Of a stretch of 64,000 bases of DNA, positions 11,301 through 21,635 are shown one piece after another. Source of the stretch: Centroberyx gerrardi. Lineage: Eukaryota; Chordata; Actinopteri; Beryciformes; Berycidae. A program made the position numbers and the translations under genes. The DNA lies in assembly GCF_048128805.1 (NCBI RefSeq), contig NC_136005.1, positions 11,036,975-11,100,974 of the forward strand. Direction: 5' to 3'. Within the stretch, counting starts at the first letter, position 1; each line of letters starts with the position of its first letter. The notes beneath the pieces are model-generated. The model was not told the DNA's origin and ran no database searches. It saw only the letters and a list, made by a program, of their open reading frames with translations.

Positions 11301-13767
11301 CAGCAACACGCAGGCATATCCTGTCAGGATGAAAAGTTTGTCTTGCCCAAGGACGATACACTTGGCAGCATAACCAAGTGTACAAGTGAACGTAAGTGCT
11401 TGAGTCCTGAGCAGGCGCAATCAAGTGCAAACAAACAGAAATTAATTTTTGCCGTTAGGAGTGTGAGCTCTATGAATTAAACTGGCTTTGTGCATGAAGG
11501 CAAACAAGTGAGGAAAGAATTATTACACAATAAGTACAGGTTACAGCAGTTAGGGGAAGCTTGGAATTGGTAAATAAAAGTAGATATATGCCAGCAAATT
11601 ACAGACACAAAAATGGTAGATAAGGCATAAGAAAGGAGGAAACTTAGGTATAGTGAGGTAGCAGCTGCGGCTGAGCAGTGAGGTTAGTTTCACCCTGTAG
11701 AAGATGGGTGCCATGGATTTGTGGCCACATCCACTACTAGTTTATTCAAGAAGTTGGGAATTCGTGGTCGGGGGTTACACTAAGCCACGAAGGCAGCTTC
11801 TGAAGAAACTGAAAAAGAGCAGCCAGTAGCTATAGCTGAAAAGAAAGGACACCACTTGTGGTTTAAAACAATTGAAATGCATCTTGTGACTTAGACATGG
11901 GTTATAGGCTATATCATGGCATAGCTATGGAATTGTATTAGAAGTGTGTAGTCATATACTATTCTCAGTTACAGGTAAAACTGTGATGCATAATTAAGCT
12001 AACTGTTTGCTGATACAATTCGGTTTCTAGATTGCTGAGCAGGCTGCTTCAAGCTATGAGGATCAGCTGTCCCTTTAACCTGATTATTGGTACAATTCTA
12101 TTACTGACCTGCTAAGCGGGTCAGCCGGTCATTTAGATACTAATTGTAGGTGCAATTCGGTTTCTGAACTGCTGAGCAGGACATTTCAAGCAGGTGTGGA
12201 GGGAGGTGGTTTTGGGATGTAGTGACATCTGGAGGTGTCATGGGTCTAACTCCACAAAACATCTGTGACGTGGGAGGTCCCCACTTGATTACCCCAAAGA
12301 CAAATCCACTCTCACCCACTCCTCTTTCCTCCAACATCCAAACTAGGTTTCTACATAGGGGCTCACACATATAGCAGAGTTAGTTACATCAAATTCTGCG
12401 TACTGGTAAATGACATGACATGACAGTGGTGCGAATCGTGGGCTTAGTTGTACATCTGACATTACAAACATTACAAACACTTTTAAATTGATACATTTGC
12501 TATCAGATATCTATTCCACCATGGCTTGTCATGTTTCATATTGTTGAACTGTTTGTGCCTGCTTGTGCCTCCTTTTCTGCAAAACTCTATCGCTGTCTTG
12601 GAAGTTTTTCCTTGTATGCTTCAAGGGTCTATGGGTAGGTTAGGCAATGTAGAATAGGTAGGCTTGCTATGTTTTGAAAAAAAAGTGCTATTGAGTGTCT
12701 TGTGCTTTGTCCTGCTTCCTTGTGTTTGTCTTACATCATTCTGTTCAACGACTGATTGTTGATCAGTTAGATCTAGTTAGGCTCATTCTCTGTAAAATAC
12801 TTTAAGACATGCTTGTGATAAAGGGCTATATAAATAAATTAACCTGAACTTGAGCTTGGTAATCATCATAAATGACAAACTGAAAGCTTATCTTCATTCG
12901 TGGCATAAACCGTTAGTTTCTTTGCTGCTAGCCGTTTAGTCTCCCTTGTTGGTCAACTAGCTACAAGACGTATCATCTTGAGTGTTGTAGACCTTGGCAT
13001 CCATAGCTTGTTACTAAACATAGTTTATGTCTGTTTAGCGTGTGACCTAAACAACATCAAAACAGCTAACCTTGGAACGGTAGCCAATTAGCCAACGCGT
13101 TAGCTTGCACGAGCGGTTTATGATCCTTATTTCTATTATTTAACTTGACGAGCTAATTCACATTACAGGGTTAAAATGACATGTCGATGATGGGGAAGCC
13201 AACGAGGAGGCCTAAATATTATTTTCCAAGTTTAAATTTCTGTGGGTTTCCTTTTAATGGTACTGTTATTAAGCACGGTTGCTAACTAACTAGGGTGCTA
13301 CTTATATAAGCTTGAACCACAAATGGTTACGGCAGTGTGTAAACAAGTTGTCAGTTAACGTCAGCAACGCAGGGTCACATTTTAGCTATGTTATCTACCC
13401 AGTTACTAAACTAACAAACGGCAAAAATCACCATTCATGCCACTAGCTAGGTTATTAGCTTTGCATAACAGTTACCTAGTTAGCTAGCTAACAGCTAATA
13501 ACTGTCTTCTGATTCAGTTAGCAAGCTGTCAATTTGCTAGCTAGTTTGCTAGCCAAAGAAAGCAAAGCTCAGCTCATGTCTACTGTTTACGACGTGAGTC
13601 AGGTGATGTGTGTTGTTGACACCAAGACAATTCAACAATAGCAGACAGTTTACCTAACTACATTTCTTTGCTAGCTACTAAAAACGGGGACACATAGAGA
13701 GACACACCTGAAAGTCAGCCAAAATCATTTCTCTATCCATGTTGCTATCGCCGCTATCGGAGGCCAT
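8378..13767 (-). CDS. faf1: FAS-associated factor 1, coding exons 1-2 (partial gene)
   Basis: Two minus-strand coding exons are visible: exon 1 at 13767-13708 (20 codons, MASDSGDSNMDREMILADFQ) and exon 2 at 8446-8378 (23 codons, starting ACTGIDNIAEAITLLE and ending NNWDLV). Splice sites are canonical: CAG|GTGTGT after exon 1, TTCTCACAG before exon 2, and GTG|GTAAGT after it; both junctions are phase 0. Together they encode the start of the N-terminal UBA domain of FAF1, a ubiquitin-binding scaffold that also binds VCP/p97 and acts in proteasomal degradation and Fas signalling. Compared with the human N-terminus as I recall it, there is a five-residue insertion after MAS (DSGDS); a second ATG lies at codon 10. 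The remaining exons are left of the window. The gene is head-to-head with cdkn2c, as in mammals. Confidence 0.93.
8806..9300. mobile_element. Possible GC-rich hAT-like MITE remnant
   Basis: The block is unlike its AT-rich surroundings and is rich in GGGTTCGG/CCCGACCCGAG-type motifs at both ends: GAGCCCGAAGGGACCCGACC near 8817, and GGGTTCGGGCTTT plus GGGCTCAGATC near 9197-9263. The ends look weakly inverted, but I could not define a target duplication, so the limits are approximate. Confidence 0.35.
10960..11880 (+). pseudogene. Decayed C-terminal ORF of a LINE-like retroelement
   Basis: Two blocks resemble a repeat-encoded C-terminal ORF common in fish genomes. The first (about 11170-11390) reads GIRFMTGATYDVLPSLQNLN, then NQWLGEEPTYPL and, in another frame, AQGRYTWQHNQV. 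The second (about 11635-11870) includes ERRKLRYSEVAAAAEQ, GFVATSTTSLFKKLGIRGRG and a final EKKGHHLWFK-like segment. Stops and frame changes separate the pieces, so it is dead. I recognise the pattern from repeat proteins of this type but cannot name the family with certainty; a retroelement with a restriction-like endonuclease is plausible. Confidence 0.55.
12590..12856 (+). mobile_element. 5'-truncated L2-type LINE 3' end
   Basis: The sequence matches the 3' end of the LINE at 4990-5280 in order: GGAAGTTTTTCCTTGT, AGGTTAGGCAATGTAGAATA, TCAGTTAGATCTAGTTAGGC, then GACATGCTTGTGATAAAGGG and CTATATAAATAAATT. Only the terminal ~260 bases are present, which is the usual 5' truncation of LINE insertions. 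Confidence 0.85.
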
Positions 13768-14060
13768 GGCAATGACTGGCTAAAAGCAATTCTTCTACTG
13801 GCTCTCGTCGCTTTCTCGCCTCACAGAGGATGACTGAATATTAACAAAATACTTTGCTCAGACGTGGCGACGTGCGAGAGCTTAGCAAACTGCAAATACG
13901 AAACTTTATCGGGATCTACCAGCTTCAGATAATCACAATTCTGTAAACTACAGTGTTCAGTTATCTCCTATCATTATTCTCAGCTAGCCCATTGCTTTAC
14001 GGCTAACGTAAAGTGACTGCAGATTGTGGGAAAAAAGGACCAGAGAACAAGAGCTCTAGT
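13768..14060 (-). promoter_or_regulatory. faf1: faf1 5' UTR and promoter region (inferred)
   Basis: This is the sequence immediately upstream of the faf1 start codon on the minus strand. It is modestly CpG-containing (CTCGTCGC, GACGTGGCGACGTGCG around 13805-13875), with no clear TATA box. The assignment rests on position; the transcription start cannot be placed. Confidence 0.5.
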
Positions 14061-14303
14061 AAAGAGAATGGATGAGATGTTGTGCAGTTGACTTTTCTCC
14101 ACATAAACACTATCTACTCTCTTTTTCATGAAAAATGACAAATAAAAAATACGATCGATTATGTTTCTGTCTCCCAGATCAATATGCCCAAAGTGTCGTG
14201 CCTAAATGAGTTTAATTCGCCTGCCCAGTTTACCCTGCCCAAATTACTCTTCGGCATTGCGCCTTAATAACAGCAGCCCAGGAATTGATACAAAACATAG
14301 TAA

Positions 14304-14648
14304 ATGTGATCTCCCAAACATATTCACTGCAAGGACCCCCCAAACAGATATGCATTCAACCACTGACTCCCATTTTATATGATTTTGTCCCAAGGAACCC
14401 CATCTGAGAAGAGTTTTGTTGTTAGTTATAATTTAGTGGCCTATAGAATTATTATATTGTAGGTGAGAGTGGGGAGAGTGAAACTTGTTATCAAAGCAGT
14501 CACCCATATACACATCCTTATAGGTTCTGTTATTGGGGCTTCCTTCTAGTGAGTGTAATAAGAGTGAAATTAAACTATTCATGTTGCTGGGAACCTGCTG
14601 GGGACCTACCAAGGACCCCAGATAGACCCCACTTTGGGGAACCACTAA
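14304..14648 (-). mobile_element. Diverged hAT MITE, same family as 2056-2397
   Basis: Read on the minus strand, it begins TAGTGGTTCCCCAAAGTGGG and continues through a GGGGTCCTTGG / GGTCCCCAGCAGG block and an ATTCTCAGATGGGGT-like block (TTCTCAGATGGGG) followed by GACAAAATCATAT. It ends near GGGGGTCCTTGCAGTGAATA and GGGAGATCAC. These blocks occur in the same order in the element at 2056-2397. The flanking duplication is not recognisable, consistent with an old insertion. Confidence 0.75.
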
Positions 14649-17600
14649 TCTAAACTACAGAACAGAAAACACTGAAGACCTTTTTTAGTGTGTATGGTAA
14701 TAGCAGGGCTGCAGCAGAGGGTGAGAGGCCACTGTGATGTTTCTAAAACACTAGAGGGCGGTATGATGAAGGGAAACCAACCCAACCCGCTGACATGGAT
14801 GTTGCTGACAGCCGAAGACAGAATAAGAGAAACCTCTTTCGCTTATTCGCTGGACTTCCCGTTTGTTGGCGTGCAAGTTATAATGAATGATTCAGAATGA
14901 GAGACTGGCTGATTATATTAAAAATGCCATGGTGGGATGCTGTTCCCCTGAATGAAACCTGTGTGTATTGCTTTACTGAATACAGGCAGCACATTGGGAT
15001 TCACACACAGACGTCGCAGCAGCAGCATCACGCCTGCACCAATGGTTTCTCTCCTAAAGCCCCTTCGCACTCCAGTCCCGCCTCATCTAAGCTCTTGTCC
15101 AATCATCTCATCTCACAGTTTCTGGTAACTATTTCAAAATTTATTCACTAAAATTAAACTGACAGGGGATTTTGCGCACCAAATAGCCGACATCCTACAA
15201 GCCAGTGCCTATAGCCCTCAAATGAACGATCTTTTGCCATGTCGGCGAGGATATTTCGGCAGCAGATAGTGAACTATGTTTGGGCATCCATAGAGCTTGA
15301 AAGAAATTGGATCGGACGTCGTTATGACAATGGTTTAATGCTCGAGGATCATCATTAACTCGGTAGGAGTATATTTCAGAATGAAAACAAGCTTTCTCGG
15401 AATGAATGTGATTGAGCGTTGTGGCCAAACAGCTGTTACTCGGCAGTCACGCGCACCATTTTGGTTGTTTGAATGGCTTCACAGGATGCTTTTGCAACAG
15501 ATTGTCATTTGCACACTTACATTTTGGCAACATCTTTTGAAAATGAGCGGGAAGTGGGCGTGAATGTTATCGTAGTACTTTTGATAACCTGTAAAGCCAG
15601 ATGGATTTTTTTTTTCTTTCTGTCTGTTTTTTTTTTTTTTATTCTCTTTTGCATATTACAGATCGTCGGAGAAAAGGACGCGCGGTAGTTGCATGTCCTT
15701 ACTGAAATCATAGCCCGTTTTATTCAGGCATGTGGATGATCGAGAGCTACAGAGAAGAAAGCTTGTGTTATGGCTTTAATTTCATTTCACGTGAGTTTTG
15801 TCAAATGCCAATCCTACATTTCCATAAAAACCAAAAGCTTGCCTTGTCTATACATGGTTATTATACAAAATAGAAATTACAAAAAATATGCATAGGCGTT
15901 GTGAATACATTATATTGCATTTTAGGCGTTTTAGGTTTAGCCTACCTGTCGCTCTTGTTGAGGGGAAACGGTAGCCTTTATGTCTCCTGTAGGGCTAACT
16001 GCAATAGACACGGGACCATACAGAAAGACAAGCACATAAAGCTATCCAGAGTTAGTGCAATAATAGAATAAGCTTCAACTCCGAGATCACAAACATTACA
16101 AGCAACCCAATAATATTAAGGAGGTCAAGGATCAGAGTCAAAGTGCCCTGCAGATGCAACAATGAATTATTGTTGTGTCCCTACAGTTAGGCATATGTGA
16201 TGCTAGGTAAAGAAATAAAAGGTAGAACGTTTTACTGTAAATGGTTACTGAACACCTTAAATTTCGAGTTAAACTGTAAGGCCATCCCATAGACACAGAG
16301 TCGGTAAACTGCACTTCTACAAATTATGTGGCATGCGGTGGAGGTGGTTAAATGTAAAAAATAATAATAATAATAATTCATCTACATCGTAGTAAATTCG
16401 GTCCCATATAGCCAATACCCATATTGTTTAGACTTTACTGAAGACAAATTGCCCAGTGAGTATAAATCTGCTTGGCACGAAACTGGCATGGAAGTAAAAG
16501 TTATTATGCATTATTAGGCTATTATTATTAAAGTTGAAAGCTATCTTAAGGCCTGGGTTACAAAATACAAATTATGAGGACGGAATTATCCTGATATCCT
16601 GAAAAAGAAGTAGCCTAATTAGTTATGAATGGTGGTTGTTGTACTTGTTGTTGTTTCAAAATAGTTGTGCATAGTTTTGTATAGGCTAAAACCCTCTAAA
16701 TTGTCCAGCTGAAAATAGGATAGCTCTCTGACTGTATTGGAATCATCTTAATAAATAGAAATCATTAATATTTGATAGAAATGTCAAATCTCGAGTAGCC
16801 AATAAAGTCCGGAATACCCAATAATTTTTGAACTTCTTTGAGGTATTTGAATACATTTTGAATTCTTGTTATATTATAATAACACAAACCCTCTAAAGCC
16901 CACTGTCATTTTTGAACAACATCTTTTAATGGTAATAGGTAAATAGATTACCAATTCCAAAAAAATACAACCTTGTCTGATTCTAATAATAGATAAATAG
17001 ATTCTGACGAATATATGCTATTTCGTATATAATAATGGTGGATTTGTGTAGGCTAATCACATCTTTGAATTGCCTTCTCAAAATGATTATCTCATCGATT
17101 ATCGACATCATGGATGTAAACACACAAACTATGTTCTCTGTGCACTATAGAAAATGTGAGTTTCTGATTTCCAGTATATGCACAAGGCTTATTAGATGTG
17201 CAAGAATGCCTGTGCAGAATTTCAAAGAAAAATATTTAGTTTTTGCTGTCCTGTCGTCTTCAGAAGTGCCTTGCATCAAACATGATATATCAGGCTTTAG
17301 GTGATGTAAACCAAAAACTATGCCCCAATTTAAGGGCATAATCCACGTAGCCTACAAAAAGTAGCTATGACTAAAATTGATTAGAGATGTTTATAAATGT
17401 ATATAGAACACACACACAAAAGTATTATAGTAGGCCTACATAGAGGTGAATGAGTAGCAGAGAATAGATACGCTGGGGAGGGGTGGGGGGTGATAGTCAT
17501 AGAGTGGAACAGATTTTTTACCTGCAACTTTTAAGGTTATGAAAGTTGCATACTTGTTAGTACATGTTTACTACGGACTAACAACCGCATGGAAGTCAGG

Positions 17601-18226
17601 GGACTCAGACTGCAGCTGCACCCGAGTCAGAGTGAGGCAGAGTGGGGACAGGAGAGCAGGAAGAGTGGGTGGCAGACACAGTGTTTAGTTTGGGGCTTAA
17701 TGTAGTTGCTTTAGTTTTGATGGTGTAAAAATAAAGTATTAAGTATAATAGTTTATGTGAAAAACGCAACATTGCTATGTTTTTGTTTGACATTAAAGAC
17801 CCATAAAGTCACAGGATTTACAGGATTTGCAACCCTTGAAGCCCTATGTATCATTTTTGATACATTTTAACTATTGATGTCGGATTTAAGTTTTTTTCTT
17901 TTTCGCAGATGTTATTTTAGGCTTTCCTTTGGCAGGTCTGACATTAGCTTCATTTTTATGCAGATAAAAAAGGGTCTGGGCTTGAGAGGGTTAACTCTTA
18001 CCATTTATAATAGGCCAATCCTGCCTACAAAATAGTGTATGATGCAAGGAGGGAGGTGGGACTAAAGCCTGGTTTAATTCAATCACCTTTCTGAGGCCTC
18101 ACAGGGATGTACTAGGCTACAGTATAACAGGCCTGCTGGCCTCCGGAATAGTCTTTTGCAAACGTAGCCTGGCAAACGCCTTGTCTCATATCTGTTTTAC
18201 GTCTGTTTTGTTGTTTCTTAATAAGA

Positions 18227-20026
18227 ATGGCTGAAGGTTCACAATCTGACAAGCTCTGCAGTGCTTCTGCCAGTGGAAACCTACCCGAAGTGTTGTTTTT
18301 GCTGCGAAATGGAGCAGATGTTAATGGACGTAATATATATGGCAGAACTTCATTGCAGGTTTGAGTAAACTATCTTTCAAATTAAAATGAGTGTGTTCGT
18401 GTTAAATTGGTAGATTGTTCTGCATGCAGTGTAACAAAGCCTTTGTAATAGGAAGTTAACATAGCCTAATGAAAATACACTTTCTCTTTTTGTGTTGAAA
18501 ATCGGAATTATCAAAATTGTTCATGTGTAATTTTCAAATGTCAAATAGTCTATGTTTAAGTATTAAATAGCCTAACTTCAACTGAAGAAATCTATGGAGA
18601 GATATGGCTAGATAATCAGGGAGGAATATAGGCGGTGTCTGTAGGTTAAAAATATCTGATCAAGATCGTTTTGAAAAGTTTTGACTGTAACCTAATTATT
18701 TTCATGGGCCAGTTTATTATAAATGAATAGCCTATATTAATGTGATTAAATTGTGCTTTTTCCAAATCATTTTGGAAATTAACTTTCTACTTAAGCCTAC
18801 ACAAAATCTAGGCTATGTTTTGTGTAGGCAATCTTATACATTTTTATACAGTAAACCATAAACCATAAACTGTAAAATCATAAGCTGAAATTAACTTTGA
18901 TTGATTTAGGCTACTATTTAATTTGCAATTGAGTTTCATAATTAAAAAAAAAAATAGTTTCAGCATAGATTTGGAATTTTAGTCTAAGAAAAACAAGTTA
19001 TTCAGTAGATATAATGAACAATAAGCCAATTTCAGTGTTACTGCTGTGCAAAAGAAGAAGTAAGACTATAGGAATGTTCTGGCTGCAGTTAGTGCTCTGT
19101 CAGTAAATTCAATAACAAAATGGTGGTGCATGAGGAAATAGAGGCAGGCAGGGTCCAACTGAACTGTGCAGTTTTGAACTGCAAAAATTCATCATTAGGC
19201 TACTACATTATTGCTATTAGGCTGCATGGATTCATATAGGCCTAGATTCTTTTTAAATGCTACATATACGTAGGTCATGTGTAGGCAAATCAGATTAGCC
19301 CTATGTGTTACTGGAATAAGTTTGCAATGGCTATAGTCTGTTATTATTAGGGGTCCAAGTGCTGCGAACCCTATTGTAAATAGGATTATTGTTAGGATTA
19401 CCATTAGTAGGCCTATTATTATTATTATTATTACTATTATTATTACTATTATTATTATTACTATTACTATTATTATTATTATTATTAGGCTATTAGCCTA
19501 GTAGTAGTAGTAGGCCTAGTAGTAGCCATTTAGTGCATGTTTAGACTTTAAGGCCTAAATTAATAGCTTTAGGCTATCTTGTGATTAAATCTGTATCGTC
19601 TCATTTTGATATTTTCTTCTTCTTCTTCTGCTTCTTCTTCTTCTTCTTCTTCTTCTACAGGTGGTGAAACTGAGCAACCCTGCCGTCGCCGAAGTCTTGC
19701 TCAAAGCGGGAGCCAACCCCAACATGCGCGACCCCGTCTGCAATCTCACCGTGACCCACGACGCAGCGCGCGAGGGTTTCGTGGACACGGTGCGCGTGCT
19801 GGTTGACCACGGAGCAGACGTGAATCTCTTGGATGAGTACGGTAACCTGCCGCTGCACCTGGCCGCCAGGGAGGGCTGTCTGGAAGTGGTTCAACTGCTG
19901 CTCGGACTCACCGCGGACCCCGGCAGGCCCAACGGACACGGACAGACGGCCTGGGAGCTCGCGCTCAACTACCGCAGGATGGACACTGCCACCTACATCG
20001 CCGAGTATATGCGCCTCCATCAGTAG
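18227..20026 (+). CDS. cdkn2c: Cyclin-dependent kinase inhibitor 2C (p18INK4c)
   Basis: There are two coding exons: 18227-18358 (44 codons, from MAEGSQSDKL) and 19661-20026 (121 codons plus TAG). The donor is CAG|GTTTGA and the acceptor is TTCTTCTACAG; the junction is phase 0 after LQ44, where INK4 genes characteristically split. The 165-aa product has five ankyrin repeats (about 6-36, 37-68, 72-102, 104-135 and 138-163), with HDAAREGF at 77-84 and GNLPLHLAAREG at 105-116. Five repeats and this length fit p18/p19 rather than p15/p16, which have four repeats. Family role: binds CDK4/CDK6, prevents cyclin D activation and enforces G1 arrest, in nucleus and cytosol. The neighbours faf1, rnf11 and ttc39a favour cdkn2c over cdkn2d. 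Confidence 0.92.
19414..19487. repeat. (ATT)n/(ACT) imperfect microsatellite
   Basis: ATT units interrupted by ACT, in cdkn2c intron 1. Confidence 0.9.
19614..19656 (+). repeat. (TTC)n microsatellite forming the cdkn2c acceptor tract
   Basis: About 14 TTC units with one TGC interruption end four bases before the exon boundary (TACAG at 19656-19660). The repeat therefore serves as the pyrimidine tract of the only coding-intron acceptor of cdkn2c. Confidence 0.92.
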
Positions 20027-20035
20027 GCGGTGAGG

Positions 20036-20972
20036 TCAGGTGGAGCGGGACACCAGTGAGAGTGGGACACTTCAGCAAATGAGTGCAATGCTCAGAAAGG
20101 TTGTGACTGAAGCGTTGTTGATTTGTACTGAATAAGAAATAAAGGTTTTGATTGGCGTCACATCATCACACCGGGTGAGGTCTCACTTCAAATAGACTGC
20201 GGTTGAAGGACATGATGATAGGCTAACTATGCTGGCTAATGGAAACTATACTCTAAAATGATAACGCTATCTGTGTTTCAGTTAAACCACTTCATTTTAG
20301 TGTTAAAATGAAATAAATTCAGTGGTGTTTCAAATAGCCGAGTAGCCTAATGCATATTTTTAAAATATTTTTTAAACCCAAGACTGTTAAAAATTATTTT
20401 TTGGCACTGTCCCACTTCCACTCTGTCCGATAGCTTTGAGTGGGACAGGGGTTTTCAGTTAGAGTGGGACACTCGCTTCAGCTAAAAACAGTGCACAGCA
20501 TTAAGTTACTTGTTGAATGAATGTTGATGAATTCATTCACCTTTTTAACCTTTTAATGGATTCCAGGAATTTAATTTAATTGCCTACATTCGTTTTGCCT
20601 TCATTTGTTAGGCTACATGATTGGGTTCATTTTGTTCAATTTTGAATATAGCTACTATAGGCCACAGCTTGTTGCATTGTTGAAAAGAAATATATTTTGA
20701 TATTAACATTACATTATATCCAAAAAGACTTTTAATTGTTTGCATACAAGAGGAGCTTTTTTAAATTAAGTAGGTCTATGAATGGCTGTCCCACTTTCCC
20801 AAACAAGGTGTCTCACTCAAACTGATATAGCCAACATAATTTCAACACGGAGATGTTGCAGTGACTTGAAATACTTAAGGCCTATAGAAACATCACTTGG
20901 TTTCATACTTTTTTCATGTTCTCGGAAGCGTTTACCAAAAAGTGTCCCACCTGATCTCACTGGTATAGGGGC
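20036..20972. mobile_element. Possible inverted-repeat element rich in GTGGGACA motifs
   Basis: Left: GGAGCGGGACACCAGTGAGA and GTGGGACACTT at 20040-20072. Right: AGTGTCCCACCTGATCTCAC TGGTA at 20940-20965, which reads ACCAGTGAGATCAGGTGGGA on the other strand. Further GTGGGACA copies in both orientations lie near 20408, 20441, 20464 and 20788. The outer pair is inverted and similar, suggesting a terminal-inverted-repeat element that starts inside the cdkn2c 3' UTR. No target duplication was identified. Confidence 0.4.
20138..20143 (+). terminator. cdkn2c: cdkn2c polyadenylation signal
   Basis: AATAAA lies 112 bases after the stop codon, giving a short 3' UTR if used. It is the first canonical signal downstream. 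Confidence 0.6.
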
Positions 20973-21635
20973 TTAAAATCAGCATATGGGTTTATAATCA
21001 ACAGTAGAAAGCCTAAAGCAGAGTATAGACCTATACGGGCTTATAATCGGTCGCCTATAGAGTTTATGGGTTTAAAATCAGCATATCGCAGAGAATGGGT
21101 TTAAATAATCAGCTATAGGCTACGGCAGTGCATAAGGGATTACAATTAGTAGCCTATGTCACAGAGAGGGCTTATATTGTTTAACATCCTGACTGAATTA
21201 TGCAGAATGTACAGTTTAGACGATTTAAAAATGAGATATTTAAAACAAGCCATTACAAATAAACAGCTCAGTTGAGTTAAAAAAAAAAGAAAAAAGAACA
21301 ACAATATAAAACAATTCAACCAAAACAATTCGATTTTCTCTATTAAAAAGCCTAATGACAAATCAGTGTATGGGTTTAAAATCAGGATATATGGGCTTAA
21401 ATCAGTAGGATTATAACACAAAGTACATGGGTTATTATAATCAGTATGTCACACATAGCATGGTCTCATAATCGGCTATAATGCATAATATAAGGGCTTA
21501 AAATCATCATATCACAGTGTAATCAGAGTATAAGGGCTTAAAATCAACATATATAGTGTATGGCATATAATCAGCTATATGACAGAGTATATTGGCTTAC
21601 AATCAGTTCTCAGAGTATATGTGTTTTTTTTAATT
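20965..21635 (+). repeat. Degenerate minisatellite, unit ~GGGCTTAAAATCA
   Basis: At least a dozen imperfect units of roughly 30-45 bases share GGG(C/T)TTA(A/T)AATCA followed by CATAT or CTATA and CAGAGTATA. Clear copies lie near 20969, 20989, 21028, 21068, 21096, 21371, 21390, 21489, 21533 and 21592. The array is interrupted at about 21180-21350 by an A-rich segment lacking the unit. Confidence 0.7.

Larger units (their letters stand above)
8447..13707 (-). other. faf1 intron 1
   Basis: A 5.26-kb intron. It holds a GC-rich possible hAT remnant (about 8806-9300), a decayed retroelement C-terminal ORF (about 10960-11880), three imperfect local repeats with an ACAATTCGGTTTCT core (12014, 12092, 12152), an L2 3' tail (about 12590-12856), and GCTAGCTA-rich DNA around 13440-13560. 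The stretch 9480-10060 is CT/AG-rich unique-looking DNA with no supported gene. Confidence 0.6.
13768..18226. other. faf1-cdkn2c intergenic region
   Basis: The interval between two head-to-head genes. It holds the faf1 promoter side, a hAT-MITE copy (14304-14648), poly-T stretches near 15607-15640 and AT-rich unique DNA. The cdkn2c promoter and any 5' non-coding exon should lie toward the right end, but I could not place them. Confidence 0.6.
18359..19660 (+). other. cdkn2c intron 1
   Basis: A 1.3-kb AT-rich intron. It contains interrupted (ATT)n at 19414-19487 and GTAGTA repeats at about 19500-19525. The polypyrimidine tract of its acceptor is a (TTC)n microsatellite at 19614-19656. Confidence 0.85.

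Noticed and set aside
19655-20020. 121-codon ORF antisense to cdkn2c exon 2
   Set aside because: A shadow of the GC-rich ankyrin-coding exon, with no splice context or family features.
20965-21635. CRISPR-like alternation of repeats and spacers
   Set aside because: Units are degenerate and irregularly spaced and the genome is vertebrate, so it is a decayed minisatellite.
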